Shown here in pieces: positions 22,810 to 29,983 of a stretch of 31,033 bases of DNA. The position numbers and the translations under genes are program-made. Source of the stretch: JAPUIN01 sp041580375 (GTDB lineage: Bacteria; Acidobacteriota; Polarisedimenticolia; Gp22-AA2); assembly GCA_041580375.1 (NCBI GenBank), contig JBFGDZ010000018.1, positions 1 through 31,033 on the forward strand. The letters are read 5' to 3'. Every line of letters begins with the position of its first letter. Position 1 is the stretch's first letter. Under the pieces are notes generated by a model. That model was not told the origin of the DNA. It saw only the letters and a list, made by a program, of their open reading frames with translations, and did no database searches.

Positions 22810-23654
22810 CACTCCCGGTCCGCGGTCGGGCCGAGGAGGCCCGGCGCGGACAGCGAGGCGAGCAGCGGCCGCCTCTCGAAACGATCGGGGATCCGCGGTG
22901 CGAACAACCCGTCCTCGACGCGTCCCGGAAACGGTCCCTCCACGGCCCGGAGCGTCACCGTGGTCTCCCGCTGCGCGACGCGGATCACGAGGCGTCCGGG
23001 CCAGCGGTGGCCCGGACCCTCGACATGATCGTCGTACTCGACTTCCAGGATCATAGCACCGCTGATGCCCGTCCGGACCGTCGCGCTCTTCAGGAGACCC
23101 CCGCGCTCCTCACACCGTGCGTCGTACCGGATGTCGCCGGGAGGGCACGTGACGTCGTACCAGCTCAGCGTGCGACCGAAGGTGGCGGCCGGCTTCGTGC
23201 GGACCGACTGGCGCGCCTCGCCCTCACGGCACATCGGCCGCCCGGTGAGCAGGGCGACGAGATCAGCCGGCTGCAGGGGGACGCCGATGAGCCGCTCCAT
23301 CCCACCCGCCTCGGCGGGGCCGCGGTCCCACGCCCGCTCGGGCGGAACGATGGCCGTCACCGTGCCGCGGCTCGCGGCCACGACGAGCCGCGCGCCCCCC
23401 ACGGGACCGAAGAACTCCAGCCGGAGCCGATCCGGCGAGGCGAGGACGGCCGCCATGCGGAACCGCTGCCTGCCGTCCGGCCCGTCCGACTCGCCCTTGA
23501 ACAGGGCCCGATACCCGCGGGCTTCGGGAGCGATCGTGGTCGTGTCGCTCACGATCGCGGGCCGGCCGCACGCGGCCGCGACGACGGCCAGGGCCAGGAT
23601 CGCGGCCCCGCACGGGATTCGCCGCTCCCCCCGCTCGATTCCGGCCGCGCTCAT
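22809..23654 (-). CDS. LolB-like lipoprotein
   Basis: 281 residues from the ATG at 23654, which overlaps the TPR-gene stop (ATGA). The N-terminus has Arg residues, a hydrophobic core AAILALAVVAAAC and C29 followed by Gly, a lipoprotein signal with a relaxed lipobox (Ala instead of Leu at -3). Early residues GYRALFKGE and FRMAAVLASPDRLRLEFFGPVGGARL resemble the LolA/LolB-fold start, as in LolB and DUF4292 lipoproteins. Position right before ispE is that of lolB in gammaproteobacteria, which supports a role in inserting lipoproteins into the outer membrane. Sequence similarity to true LolB is weak by eye, so no symbol is given. Confidence 0.7.
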   Translation of the reverse strand: MSAAGIERGERRIPCGAAILALAVVAAACGRPAIVSDTTTIAPEARGYRALFKGESDGPDGRQRFRMAAVLASPDRLRLEFFGPVGGARLVVAASRGTVTAIVPPERAWDRGPAEAGGMERLIGVPLQPADLVALLTGRPMCREGEARQSVRTKPAATFGRTLSWYDVTCPPGDIRYDARCEERGGLLKSATVRTGISGAMILEVEYDDHVEGPGHRWPGRLVIRVAQRETTVTLRAVEGPFPGRVEDGLFAPRIPDRFERRPLLASLSAPGLLGPTADRE

Positions 23655-25618
23655 CGTTTGCCGGAATCCAGGCCGGCGAGGACCTTCTGAATCTTCCCGC
23701 GGATCCGCTCCGGATTGTCGGGCGCCCGCGATAGCGCCTCCTGCCATTCCCGTATCGCCTCCTGCGGGCGCCCCGTGGCGGCATACAGGTCGCCCAGGTG
23801 CTCGCGGATGGTCGGATCGCCGCGATCATATCGCGCCGCCGTGCGCAGGTTCCTCTCCGCCGCCTCATACATCGCGAGTTTGAACTGGGCCCAACCGAGG
23901 CTGTCCAGGTAGGCGGGATTCCTGGGCTCGATGGCGAGCGCACGCTCCACGTAGCGGATCGAGTCCTTCAGCTTCATACCCCGCTCGGCCAGCATGTAGC
24001 CGAGGTAGTTCAGGGCCATGGCGTTCTTCGGGTTCAGCCGGATCGACCGCGACAGATAACGTTCGGCCGCCTCGATCCGTCCCATGCGCTCGTTGGCCGC
24101 CCCGCGGGCGAAATAGAGGGCGTCGTCCTCCGGATGCAACCCCGTTCCCTCCTGGAGGAACACCTCGGCGTCCTCGAACCGTTCACGCCGCAGGAGCGCC
24201 TCGGAGATCTTGACGTAGGCGCCGGGGGAGCCGCCGTGATCCTGGAGCAGGCTCGCGTAGAACTCCCGGGCGCGCGCCACGTTCCCGAGCGCCAGGAGCA
24301 GTTCCCCCTCGAGCACCTGGAGATCCAGATTGCTCGGATGGCGCCGGGACGCCTCCTGCAGGACCCGTTGAGCCGCGTCGGGCCGCCCGTCTTCCAGCGT
24401 GGATCGGCCCAACAGCAGGTAGAGTTCCGCCCCGGGATCGGGGGAGACCTCCAAAGCGCGGCTGAACGCGGCCGCGGCGGCGGCGTAGTCGCGCTCCTCC
24501 AGGTCGATCAACCCCATCTGCGAGAGCGCCAGGGAGAGAATCGCGGCCCCGCGTTCGTCCAGCTCGTCCGGGGGCGGGGCTCCTCCGATGATCTCCTGCA
24601 GGGCCGTTCGGGCCTCCTCGATCTCACCCTCCCGGTGAAGAAGGTGAGCCCGGCGGAACCGGGCCTCCAGATCGTTGCCGTCCATTCCGACGACCCCGTC
24701 GAAAGCGCGCAGCGCGTCATCGAATCGTCCGGCGCCCTCATAGGCCTGCGCGAGAAGGAGCAGGCCCCGGTGATCCCGCGGTTCAATCCTCTGCCCCAGC
24801 TCCAGCTCACGGATCGCATCGAGATACTGACCCTTCTGCAGATGGAGCGACCCCAGTTGTCGCTGCAGGTAGGCCGTCGGCGCGGACGTCCCCCGCACCA
24901 TGCGGTAGACGTCGATCGCCTCGTCGCGCCGGTCCTGATGCTCGAACAGGCGCGCGAGCGTGTCCGCGGCCTCGAGGTTTGCCGGGTACCGCGCCACGAT
25001 CGGCGCGAGAATCTCCTCGGCCTCACTGAGCTGTCCCGTCCGCGCCAGGATCTTCCCGAACAGCAGGGACATCGGTGGCGTCAGCGGGACCGCGCGGGAG
25101 AACGAGACGAGGAGGTCGCGCGCCTCCTGCAGCCTCCCCTGGCCGTAGTAGATCTGCGCGAGCTCCTCACAGGCCTCGCGATCCTCCGGATCGATCCGCA
25201 ACGCCTCGAGATACGCCGCGATGGCCCGTCGCGTATTCTCCTCGGGCTCGATGCCCTCCCGCGCCTGCGTCTCGTGCACGTCGCCGAGCAGGCGGTGCAG
25301 ACCGGGATGGTCGGGCCGGGTCGCCGCGATGCGTCTGGCCAGGTCCCCCGCTCGATCGAGATCGTTCAGCGCATACCTGAGCTCCGCGAGCTCGAGCAGG
25401 AGACCCGGGGAGGGATCGCGCTCGGCGGCGCGCTCCAGAAACTCCGCCGCCATCGCGAAATCCCGTCCCAGCATCGCCTGCTGCGCCAGGGAGTAGAGGT
25501 GGTACGCCTGCGCCCGGCGTCCCTGGGCCGCGATGTCGGTGCGATGTTCCGCACCGGACGGTCCCGACGTCGCGAGGGCGAGCAGCGGGATGATGAGGAG
25601 TCGGGCCGGCCGCTTCAT
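23651..25618 (-). CDS. Secreted tetratricopeptide-repeat protein
   Basis: 655 residues with a signal peptide (MKRPARLLIIPLLALATSG, about 1-23) and no lipobox. From residue 35 nearly the whole protein is TPR-like helical pairs, at least a dozen units; clear ones are AIAAYLEALRIDPEDREACE, AIRELELGQRIEPRDH, AAERYLSRSIRLNPKNAMAL and SIRYVERALAIEPRNPAYLD. It is probably a periplasmic scaffold. Its ATG overlaps the kinase stop codon (ATGA), with GGAGGAGGA as ribosome binding site inside the kinase gene, and its stop overlaps the LolB-like ATG, so the three products are likely made together. Function beyond protein-protein contacts cannot be read. Confidence 0.85.
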   Translation of the reverse strand: MKRPARLLIIPLLALATSGPSGAEHRTDIAAQGRRAQAYHLYSLAQQAMLGRDFAMAAEFLERAAERDPSPGLLLELAELRYALNDLDRAGDLARRIAATRPDHPGLHRLLGDVHETQAREGIEPEENTRRAIAAYLEALRIDPEDREACEELAQIYYGQGRLQEARDLLVSFSRAVPLTPPMSLLFGKILARTGQLSEAEEILAPIVARYPANLEAADTLARLFEHQDRRDEAIDVYRMVRGTSAPTAYLQRQLGSLHLQKGQYLDAIRELELGQRIEPRDHRGLLLLAQAYEGAGRFDDALRAFDGVVGMDGNDLEARFRRAHLLHREGEIEEARTALQEIIGGAPPPDELDERGAAILSLALSQMGLIDLEERDYAAAAAAFSRALEVSPDPGAELYLLLGRSTLEDGRPDAAQRVLQEASRRHPSNLDLQVLEGELLLALGNVARAREFYASLLQDHGGSPGAYVKISEALLRRERFEDAEVFLQEGTGLHPEDDALYFARGAANERMGRIEAAERYLSRSIRLNPKNAMALNYLGYMLAERGMKLKDSIRYVERALAIEPRNPAYLDSLGWAQFKLAMYEAAERNLRTAARYDRGDPTIREHLGDLYAATGRPQEAIREWQEALSRAPDNPERIRGKIQKVLAGLDSGKR

Positions 25619-27072
25619 TCCTCCTCCTCCCCGTCCCCGCGGATCTTCAGGCGCCCGGAGAACCGCCCCCTCGAGGCGCGCATCTCCGTCGTCTCGCGAT
25701 GTTTGAACGTCACCTGCGCGCCGTCGATCTCGTCGTACTTCGCCTCATCGTTGATGAGGCGCACCTCGACGCGCCGCTCGCCCGGCACCACGGCGATGTC
25801 CTTGCTCCAGACGCCCTTGTTCTCGCGGTCCCGGAAGGTGTCGTTGAAAACCTCCCGCCCGTCGACACGGATCACGACGCGTCCCCTGTCGAATCGATGG
25901 CGAAGCTGGAGCCGCAGCCGCGCGGTCGGCTCCGGGGCCACGGACGCCGCTGCGGGGGCCGACGCGTTCGTACCCGGCGCCTGGATGGCGCCCAGCGCCG
26001 CCGCGTCCCCGCTCGGCGCCCGGGTGAACAGCAAGGGCGAGACCGCGAGAATGACGAGACAGAAGAGGAAGACCGCCCACCCCAGCCACTGGGAGGAAGC
26101 CTGGGGCAACAGAAGCCGGGACCATCGGGGCGCGAGAAAGGTGATGCCCCTCACGCTCCCTTCCTGGGTGCCGTCCGCGCCCACCATCTCGGTCGAGGAA
26201 ACGAGTGTGCGCGGGGCGGAGGGATCATGCGCCTGTTTCCACTCCTCCACCGCCGCCCTGAGCTCGTCAGCCAGGTCCCGGCAGCGCGTATATCGATCCG
26301 AGGGGTTTTTCGAAAGCGTCTTGCGGATGATGCGGTCGAAGGGCGGCCTGAGAGACGGGTTCAGCTTCGACGGAGGCGGCGGATCGACGTTGACGACCTG
26401 GTACGAGATGGCGGTGACCGAATCCCCTCCGAACGGCTTCTCCGACGTGAGCAGCTGGTACAGGATGACGCCGAGGGAGAACTGGTCGGAGCGACCGTCC
26501 ACCTCCTGGCCGGTGATCTGCTCCGGGGCCATGTAATTCGGCGTGCCGAAGAACCGGCCGGGGCGGGTGAGCCCGCCCGTCTCGAGCCGCGCGATCCCGA
26601 AATCGAGGATCTTCGCCTGTCCCGATTCGGTCAGGAGAATGTTGGCCGGCTTGATGTCCCGATGCACGACGCCGCTCTCGTGCGCGTAGTCGAGGGCGGC
26701 GGCGATCTGCGCCAGCACGTCAGCCACCTGGGACAGCGGCAGCCGGCCGCCGCCCGCTATGAGATCGTGCAGGTTCGTGCCGGTGACGAGCTCCATCGTG
26801 ATGTAGGCGTCCCGCTCCTTGTCCCGCTCGCTGACGTCGTAGATCGTGACGATGTTCGGATGGTTGAGCCCGCCGGCAATCTGCGCTTCGTGGAAGAACC
26901 TCCTGAGAAATTCCTCCTCCTCCTCGGCGCCCAGAGGAAAGGCGAACGAGATCGTCTTCAGGGCCACGATCCGGCCGATGCGCGGATCCCGCGCCTTGTA
27001 GACGACCCCCATCGATCCGCGTCCGATTTCGCCGAGGATCTCGTAGCGCCCGATGGTCTTGGGCAGGGTCAT
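25615..27072 (-). CDS. Transmembrane Ser/Thr protein kinase (Hanks type)
   Basis: From the ATG at 27072 (GGGGAGG upstream) it is 485 residues. The kinase domain (about 8-275) is complete: glycine loop GEIGRGSMGVVY (15-25), K39 in VALK, E62, catalytic HRDIKPANILL (D139, N144), DFG at 157-159, and YMAPEQ. A single membrane helix lies at about 330-350 (AVFLFCLVILAVSPLLF), followed by an Ala/Pro linker and a C-terminal extracytoplasmic domain (about 385-485). This domain has no PASTA repeats; it looks like a beta-rich module and ends in Glu-rich GDGEEEE. The kinase is predicted active; its signal and substrates are unknown. Confidence 0.93.
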   Translation of the reverse strand: MTLPKTIGRYEILGEIGRGSMGVVYKARDPRIGRIVALKTISFAFPLGAEEEEEFLRRFFHEAQIAGGLNHPNIVTIYDVSERDKERDAYITMELVTGTNLHDLIAGGGRLPLSQVADVLAQIAAALDYAHESGVVHRDIKPANILLTESGQAKILDFGIARLETGGLTRPGRFFGTPNYMAPEQITGQEVDGRSDQFSLGVILYQLLTSEKPFGGDSVTAISYQVVNVDPPPPSKLNPSLRPPFDRIIRKTLSKNPSDRYTRCRDLADELRAAVEEWKQAHDPSAPRTLVSSTEMVGADGTQEGSVRGITFLAPRWSRLLLPQASSQWLGWAVFLFCLVILAVSPLLFTRAPSGDAAALGAIQAPGTNASAPAAASVAPEPTARLRLQLRHRFDRGRVVIRVDGREVFNDTFRDRENKGVWSKDIAVVPGERRVEVRLINDEAKYDEIDGAQVTFKHRETTEMRASRGRFSGRLKIRGDGEEEE

Positions 27073-27253
27073 CCGCCAGGACCTCCCCTCTTCAATGCGG
27101 CCGGTTCCGCGGCCGGCGCACGGCGCCGCCGTGCTCCTCTCGAGGTCCGATCGGCGGCCCCCCCACCGCGTGGTGGATCGGGTAGAGGTACCCGATCGCC
27201 ACGGCTCGACCTTCCGCGCGCGCCTCCCGGTCAACACCTCGGAACCGGTTTCC

Positions 27254-27259
27254 AATATA
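27254..27259 (-). promoter_or_regulatory. Candidate -10 box for the kinase-TPR-LolB-ispE operon
   Basis: TATATT on the minus strand, in a locally A/T-richer spot about 180 bases before the kinase ATG. No good -35 is found; CTGGAC 18 bases upstream matches poorly. Direction and place fit a promoter for the following run of genes. Confidence 0.3.
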
Positions 27260-27424
27260 GGACCCGTCAGGCCCGCCGTCCAGAAAGCCACCCCGTTCGG
27301 GCGCGCCGGAAGTCTTTTTATTTGAACTACTTGGAGACCAAGGGGTCGGATGCCGCGCGGGCACCTGCCGCCGGGCGCGGGTTTCGGGAGGAGTCCGCCG
27401 ATCCGGAGCCCCGCCTAGGCGGAC

Positions 27425-27479
27425 GGGGATGGGGCGAGGGGACGGTGCGGGGGAACGGCGAGGGACGCGGGCGGGGGGG
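27425..27479 (+). other. Potential G-quadruplex tract
   Basis: The plus strand carries seven G-runs of 3-7 within 55 bases: 27425-27428, 27431-27434, 27438-27441, 27449-27453, 27462-27464, 27469-27471 and 27473-27479. The first four have loops of 2, 3 and 7 bases, meeting the usual G3+N1-7 rule. In the minus-strand RNA the same stretch is C-rich and G-poor directly after the S41 stop codon, as expected of a Rho loading site. Confidence 0.6.
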
Positions 27480-27508
27480 TGTGGTTTGCCGGCGCCCGCG
27501 ATCCCGGA

Positions 27509-28681
27509 TCAGGCGGCGCGCCTGGAGCCCGGGAGGGATATCCCGCGCAGGTAGTCGATCGCCTTGCGGCGCTGCGGATCCCCTTCATCGCGCGCGTCGC
27601 CCGAGACCTCGAGATCCGGCTCGAGTCCCTGGCCGTTCCACTCCTTGCCGAGGGGCGACTGAAAGCGGCCCACCGCCAGGAAGATCCCGTCCCCGTTGCG
27701 CAGCGGCAGCAGCTCGTGCCGGGTTCCCAGCCCCCAGGTCTTCTCCCCCAGGATGGGGGCCTTCAGCACGTCCCTCAAGGCCGCCGCGAGCAGCTCACAC
27801 GTGCCGGCGGTGCTCTCGTCGGAGAGTACGAGGACGGGGCTATCCCAGGCGATCCGGCGCCCGTCGGCACGGTAGGATTTGTCCCCATCGTATCGATCGG
27901 TGACCGTCACAATCGGGCCGTCCGGGATGAACAGGCTGGCCATCCCGATCGCTTCGGCGAGCGATCGGGAGGCGCACCCGCGCAGGTCGAGCAGCAGGCG
28001 CGTCGCGCCGCCCTCGCGCAGGCCGGCCAGGGCGCGGTCGAAGGAGAGCGCGGTTCCCTGCTCGATGCGTGCGACGCGCACGACGCCGACGTCCCCCTCC
28101 AGGACGGCGGCCATCACATGGTCGCCGCCGATCGTGACCCGCTTCAGGGTGACCGTCCTCCGGCCGGTGCCGTCGACGGCGTTCACGACCAGGCTGGTCT
28201 CGCTTCCGGGAGCGCCGCGCAGGGCCTGCGACGCCTCCCACACGCCCATGACGCGGGTCGACACTCCGTCGATGCTGACCACCACGTCGCCGCTGCGCAG
28301 GCCCGCATTCGCGGCGGGCGACCCCGGCACCGCCGAGATGACGACGACGTAGCCGCGCCGCTTCGACACCGCCAGACCGACGTCCGCCGGTCCCCGGTCC
28401 TCGCCGCGCCGGGCACGCGCGAATTCCTCCACCGTGAGGTATTCATTGCCGGGATCGAGAGACTCCAGCATCCCGCGGTACGCGCCCTCCATGACCGTCT
28501 CGATCTCGATGGGCTGGACGTAGTTGTGAACGATCAGGTAGAGAGCCTCGTTGAACAGCTTCAGATAGGCATAGGTCCCCTCGCGCGCGACGGCGCGCCC
28601 CATCAGGGCGCCCGAAAGAGTGATGATGATCAGTGCGATCGACAGCGCGAGCAGGATCTTCCGATCGAATGCGATCTTCAT
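27509..28681 (-). CDS. CtpA/S41-like PDZ protein, probably inactive as a protease
   Basis: 390 residues: an N-terminal membrane anchor (about 8-28), a short helical region with YVQPIEIETVMEGAYRGMLESLDP typical of C-terminal processing proteases, a PDZ domain (about 95-180; GSPAANAGLRSGDVVVSIDG) and an S41 domain. In active enzymes the catalytic region reads G-[ST]-A-S-A-S-E with Lys 25 residues later (YGKG). Here it reads ESTAGTCE and GEKTWGLG, putting Gly293 at the Ser place and Leu318 at the Lys place. The fold seems intact, so a binding or scaffold role is more likely than proteolysis. It follows the EnvC-like gene after 15 bases, the common envC-ctpA pairing. Confidence 0.88.
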   Translation of the reverse strand: MKIAFDRKILLALSIALIIITLSGALMGRAVAREGTYAYLKLFNEALYLIVHNYVQPIEIETVMEGAYRGMLESLDPGNEYLTVEEFARARRGEDRGPADVGLAVSKRRGYVVVISAVPGSPAANAGLRSGDVVVSIDGVSTRVMGVWEASQALRGAPGSETSLVVNAVDGTGRRTVTLKRVTIGGDHVMAAVLEGDVGVVRVARIEQGTALSFDRALAGLREGGATRLLLDLRGCASRSLAEAIGMASLFIPDGPIVTVTDRYDGDKSYRADGRRIAWDSPVLVLSDESTAGTCELLAAALRDVLKAPILGEKTWGLGTRHELLPLRNGDGIFLAVGRFQSPLGKEWNGQGLEPDLEVSGDARDEGDPQRRKAIDYLRGISLPGSRRAA

Positions 28682-28696
28682 GCGCGTATCCCCCTC

Positions 28697-29983
28697 TCAG
28701 GGAGAGGAGCCCGGAACCGCGCGGCCGGCGGCTTCGCCCGCCGCAGCGCCGGCGATCGTCCCGGGCTCTTTCAACAGCCACTGCGCGGGATCCTGAGGGG
28801 TCCCGCCGTGACGGATCTCGAAATACAATCCCGCGGTCGCGGCCGTCCCGCCTTCGCCCGATCGCGCGATGACGTCGCCCTGCCGTATCTCGTCTCCCAC
28901 CTCCACCAGGCGCACTCCCAGGTGACCGTAGACGGAGAGATAATCCTCGCCGTGATCGATCACGATCATGGGGCCGTAACCGCGGAACCAGTCGCTGAAG
29001 ACGACGCGCCCGTCGAAGACGGCCGTCACCTCCTGTCCCGGGGAGGCCGCGATGTCGATGCCCGGATGGGGAACCTCGGTCCCGAACTTCGGATGGCGCA
29101 CGTTGCCGAATGGAACCGCCAGGACTCCCCGCACGGGCCAGATCAGGATCCCGCGAAAGCGTTCGAACCCGAGATCCGCCACGCGATCGCGTGAGCGCCC
29201 CTCCCGCAGGGACGCCAGAAGAGCCTGAATCTCGCTCTCCAGGTCCAGTAATTCCGCCAGGGCGTGTTCGTGCACGTCCCGCTCCTCGCGCACCGATGCC
29301 AGCAGCGCCTCCTTGTCCTGCCGCAGGCGTCGCAGGTTCGATTCCTGCGCGCGCATCTGCTGGTGCAGGCGGGCCAGGCGGCGCCGATCGGCCGCCAGAT
29401 CGTCGCTCAGAACGGCCAGCCGGGCGCGGTCCGAGCGGTAGGCCTCGACGCGCCAGGCTTCCCGGAGACTGAGCGCTTCGATGGATCGCATCGCCGCCGC
29501 GACCCGCGGCGGGGAGGACGCGACCGCGACGATCCTCAGGTACCGGGTCGGGCCGAGCTTGTAGGCTTCGCGCATCCACTCGCGGAGGTTCCGCTCGGTC
29601 TCGGCGAGACGCTGCTTCACTTCGGCGGCCTCGCGCCGCGTGGACGCCTCCCGGCGCCCGACCTCCTCCTGATCGCGGCGCAGGGACTCCCGCTCGCGCG
29701 CCAGCAGCGCCGTCTGCAGATCGATCCGATCGATCGAACCGACGATCGATCCCGCGGCCGACTCCGTTCGCTCGAGCCGCTCCCGCAATTCGCGGATCTC
29801 CGACCGAATCCGTTCGAGACGGAGCCGCTCCGACTCGCGGCGCTCCTCGATGGCGCCGCTCCCCCCGCCTCCATGCCCCGGGAGAGCGCTTGCCGCGTCG
29901 CCCGGAGCGGCGAGCATCGCCGCGCCGAGCAGGGCGACGCAGAACCGGCCGGGCAACCCGTCAGGGCGCGAGCGAACGGCCAT
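28697..29983 (-). CDS. EnvC-like murein hydrolase activator (degenerate LytM/M23)
   Basis: 428 residues: signal peptide (about 1-30), a long coiled coil rich in Arg/Glu (about 45-275), then a LytM domain (about 290-405). HPGIDIA keeps H306 and D310 of the zinc site and YGHL keeps H354, but the HxH motif of active M23 enzymes is replaced by GLYFEIR (G385, Y387), as in E. coli EnvC, which ends in a similar LYFEIR segment. EnvC-type proteins do not cut peptidoglycan but activate amidases at the septum. The ATG at 29983 has GGGGAGGGG upstream and overlaps the preceding gene by 23 bases. Confidence 0.9.
   Translation of the reverse strand: MAVRSRPDGLPGRFCVALLGAAMLAAPGDAASALPGHGGGGSGAIEERRESERLRLERIRSEIRELRERLERTESAAGSIVGSIDRIDLQTALLARERESLRRDQEEVGRREASTRREAAEVKQRLAETERNLREWMREAYKLGPTRYLRIVAVASSPPRVAAAMRSIEALSLREAWRVEAYRSDRARLAVLSDDLAADRRRLARLHQQMRAQESNLRRLRQDKEALLASVREERDVHEHALAELLDLESEIQALLASLREGRSRDRVADLGFERFRGILIWPVRGVLAVPFGNVRHPKFGTEVPHPGIDIAASPGQEVTAVFDGRVVFSDWFRGYGPMIVIDHGEDYLSVYGHLGVRLVEVGDEIRQGDVIARSGEGGTAATAGLYFEIRHGGTPQDPAQWLLKEPGTIAGAAAGEAAGRAVPGSSP

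Larger units (their letters stand above)
27073..27508. other. 436-bp intergenic region between S41-like and kinase genes
   Basis: No gene is supported here on either strand. From right to left it holds: a G-tract-rich segment (27425-27479) right after the S41 stop; an inverted repeat GTCCGCC (27393-27399)/GGCGGAC (27418-27424) with the palindrome CCGCCTAGGCGG (27411-27422) inside; an A/T-richer patch (about 27314-27332); and TATATT on the minus strand (27254-27259), a possible kinase promoter. It is the only long gene-free stretch in the window. Confidence 0.7.

Noticed and set aside
23798..26536. 912-codon plus-strand open frame opposite the TPR and kinase genes
   Set aside because: It is antisense to genes with clear motifs and overlapping start/stop signals. 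Its translation shows no domain, only the Arg/Leu/Pro/Gly composition expected from a high-GC shadow frame.
27300..27332. Possible plus-strand terminator (TTCGGGCGCGCCGGAA followed by TCTTTTTA)
   Set aside because: The stem has a central mismatch and almost no loop, and no plus-strand gene lies upstream to terminate.
29720..29760. Cluster of GATCGATC-like words
   Set aside because: It falls inside the EnvC-like coding region (encoding Ile/Asp/Arg codons) and shows no regular spacing; it looks like codon-driven coincidence.
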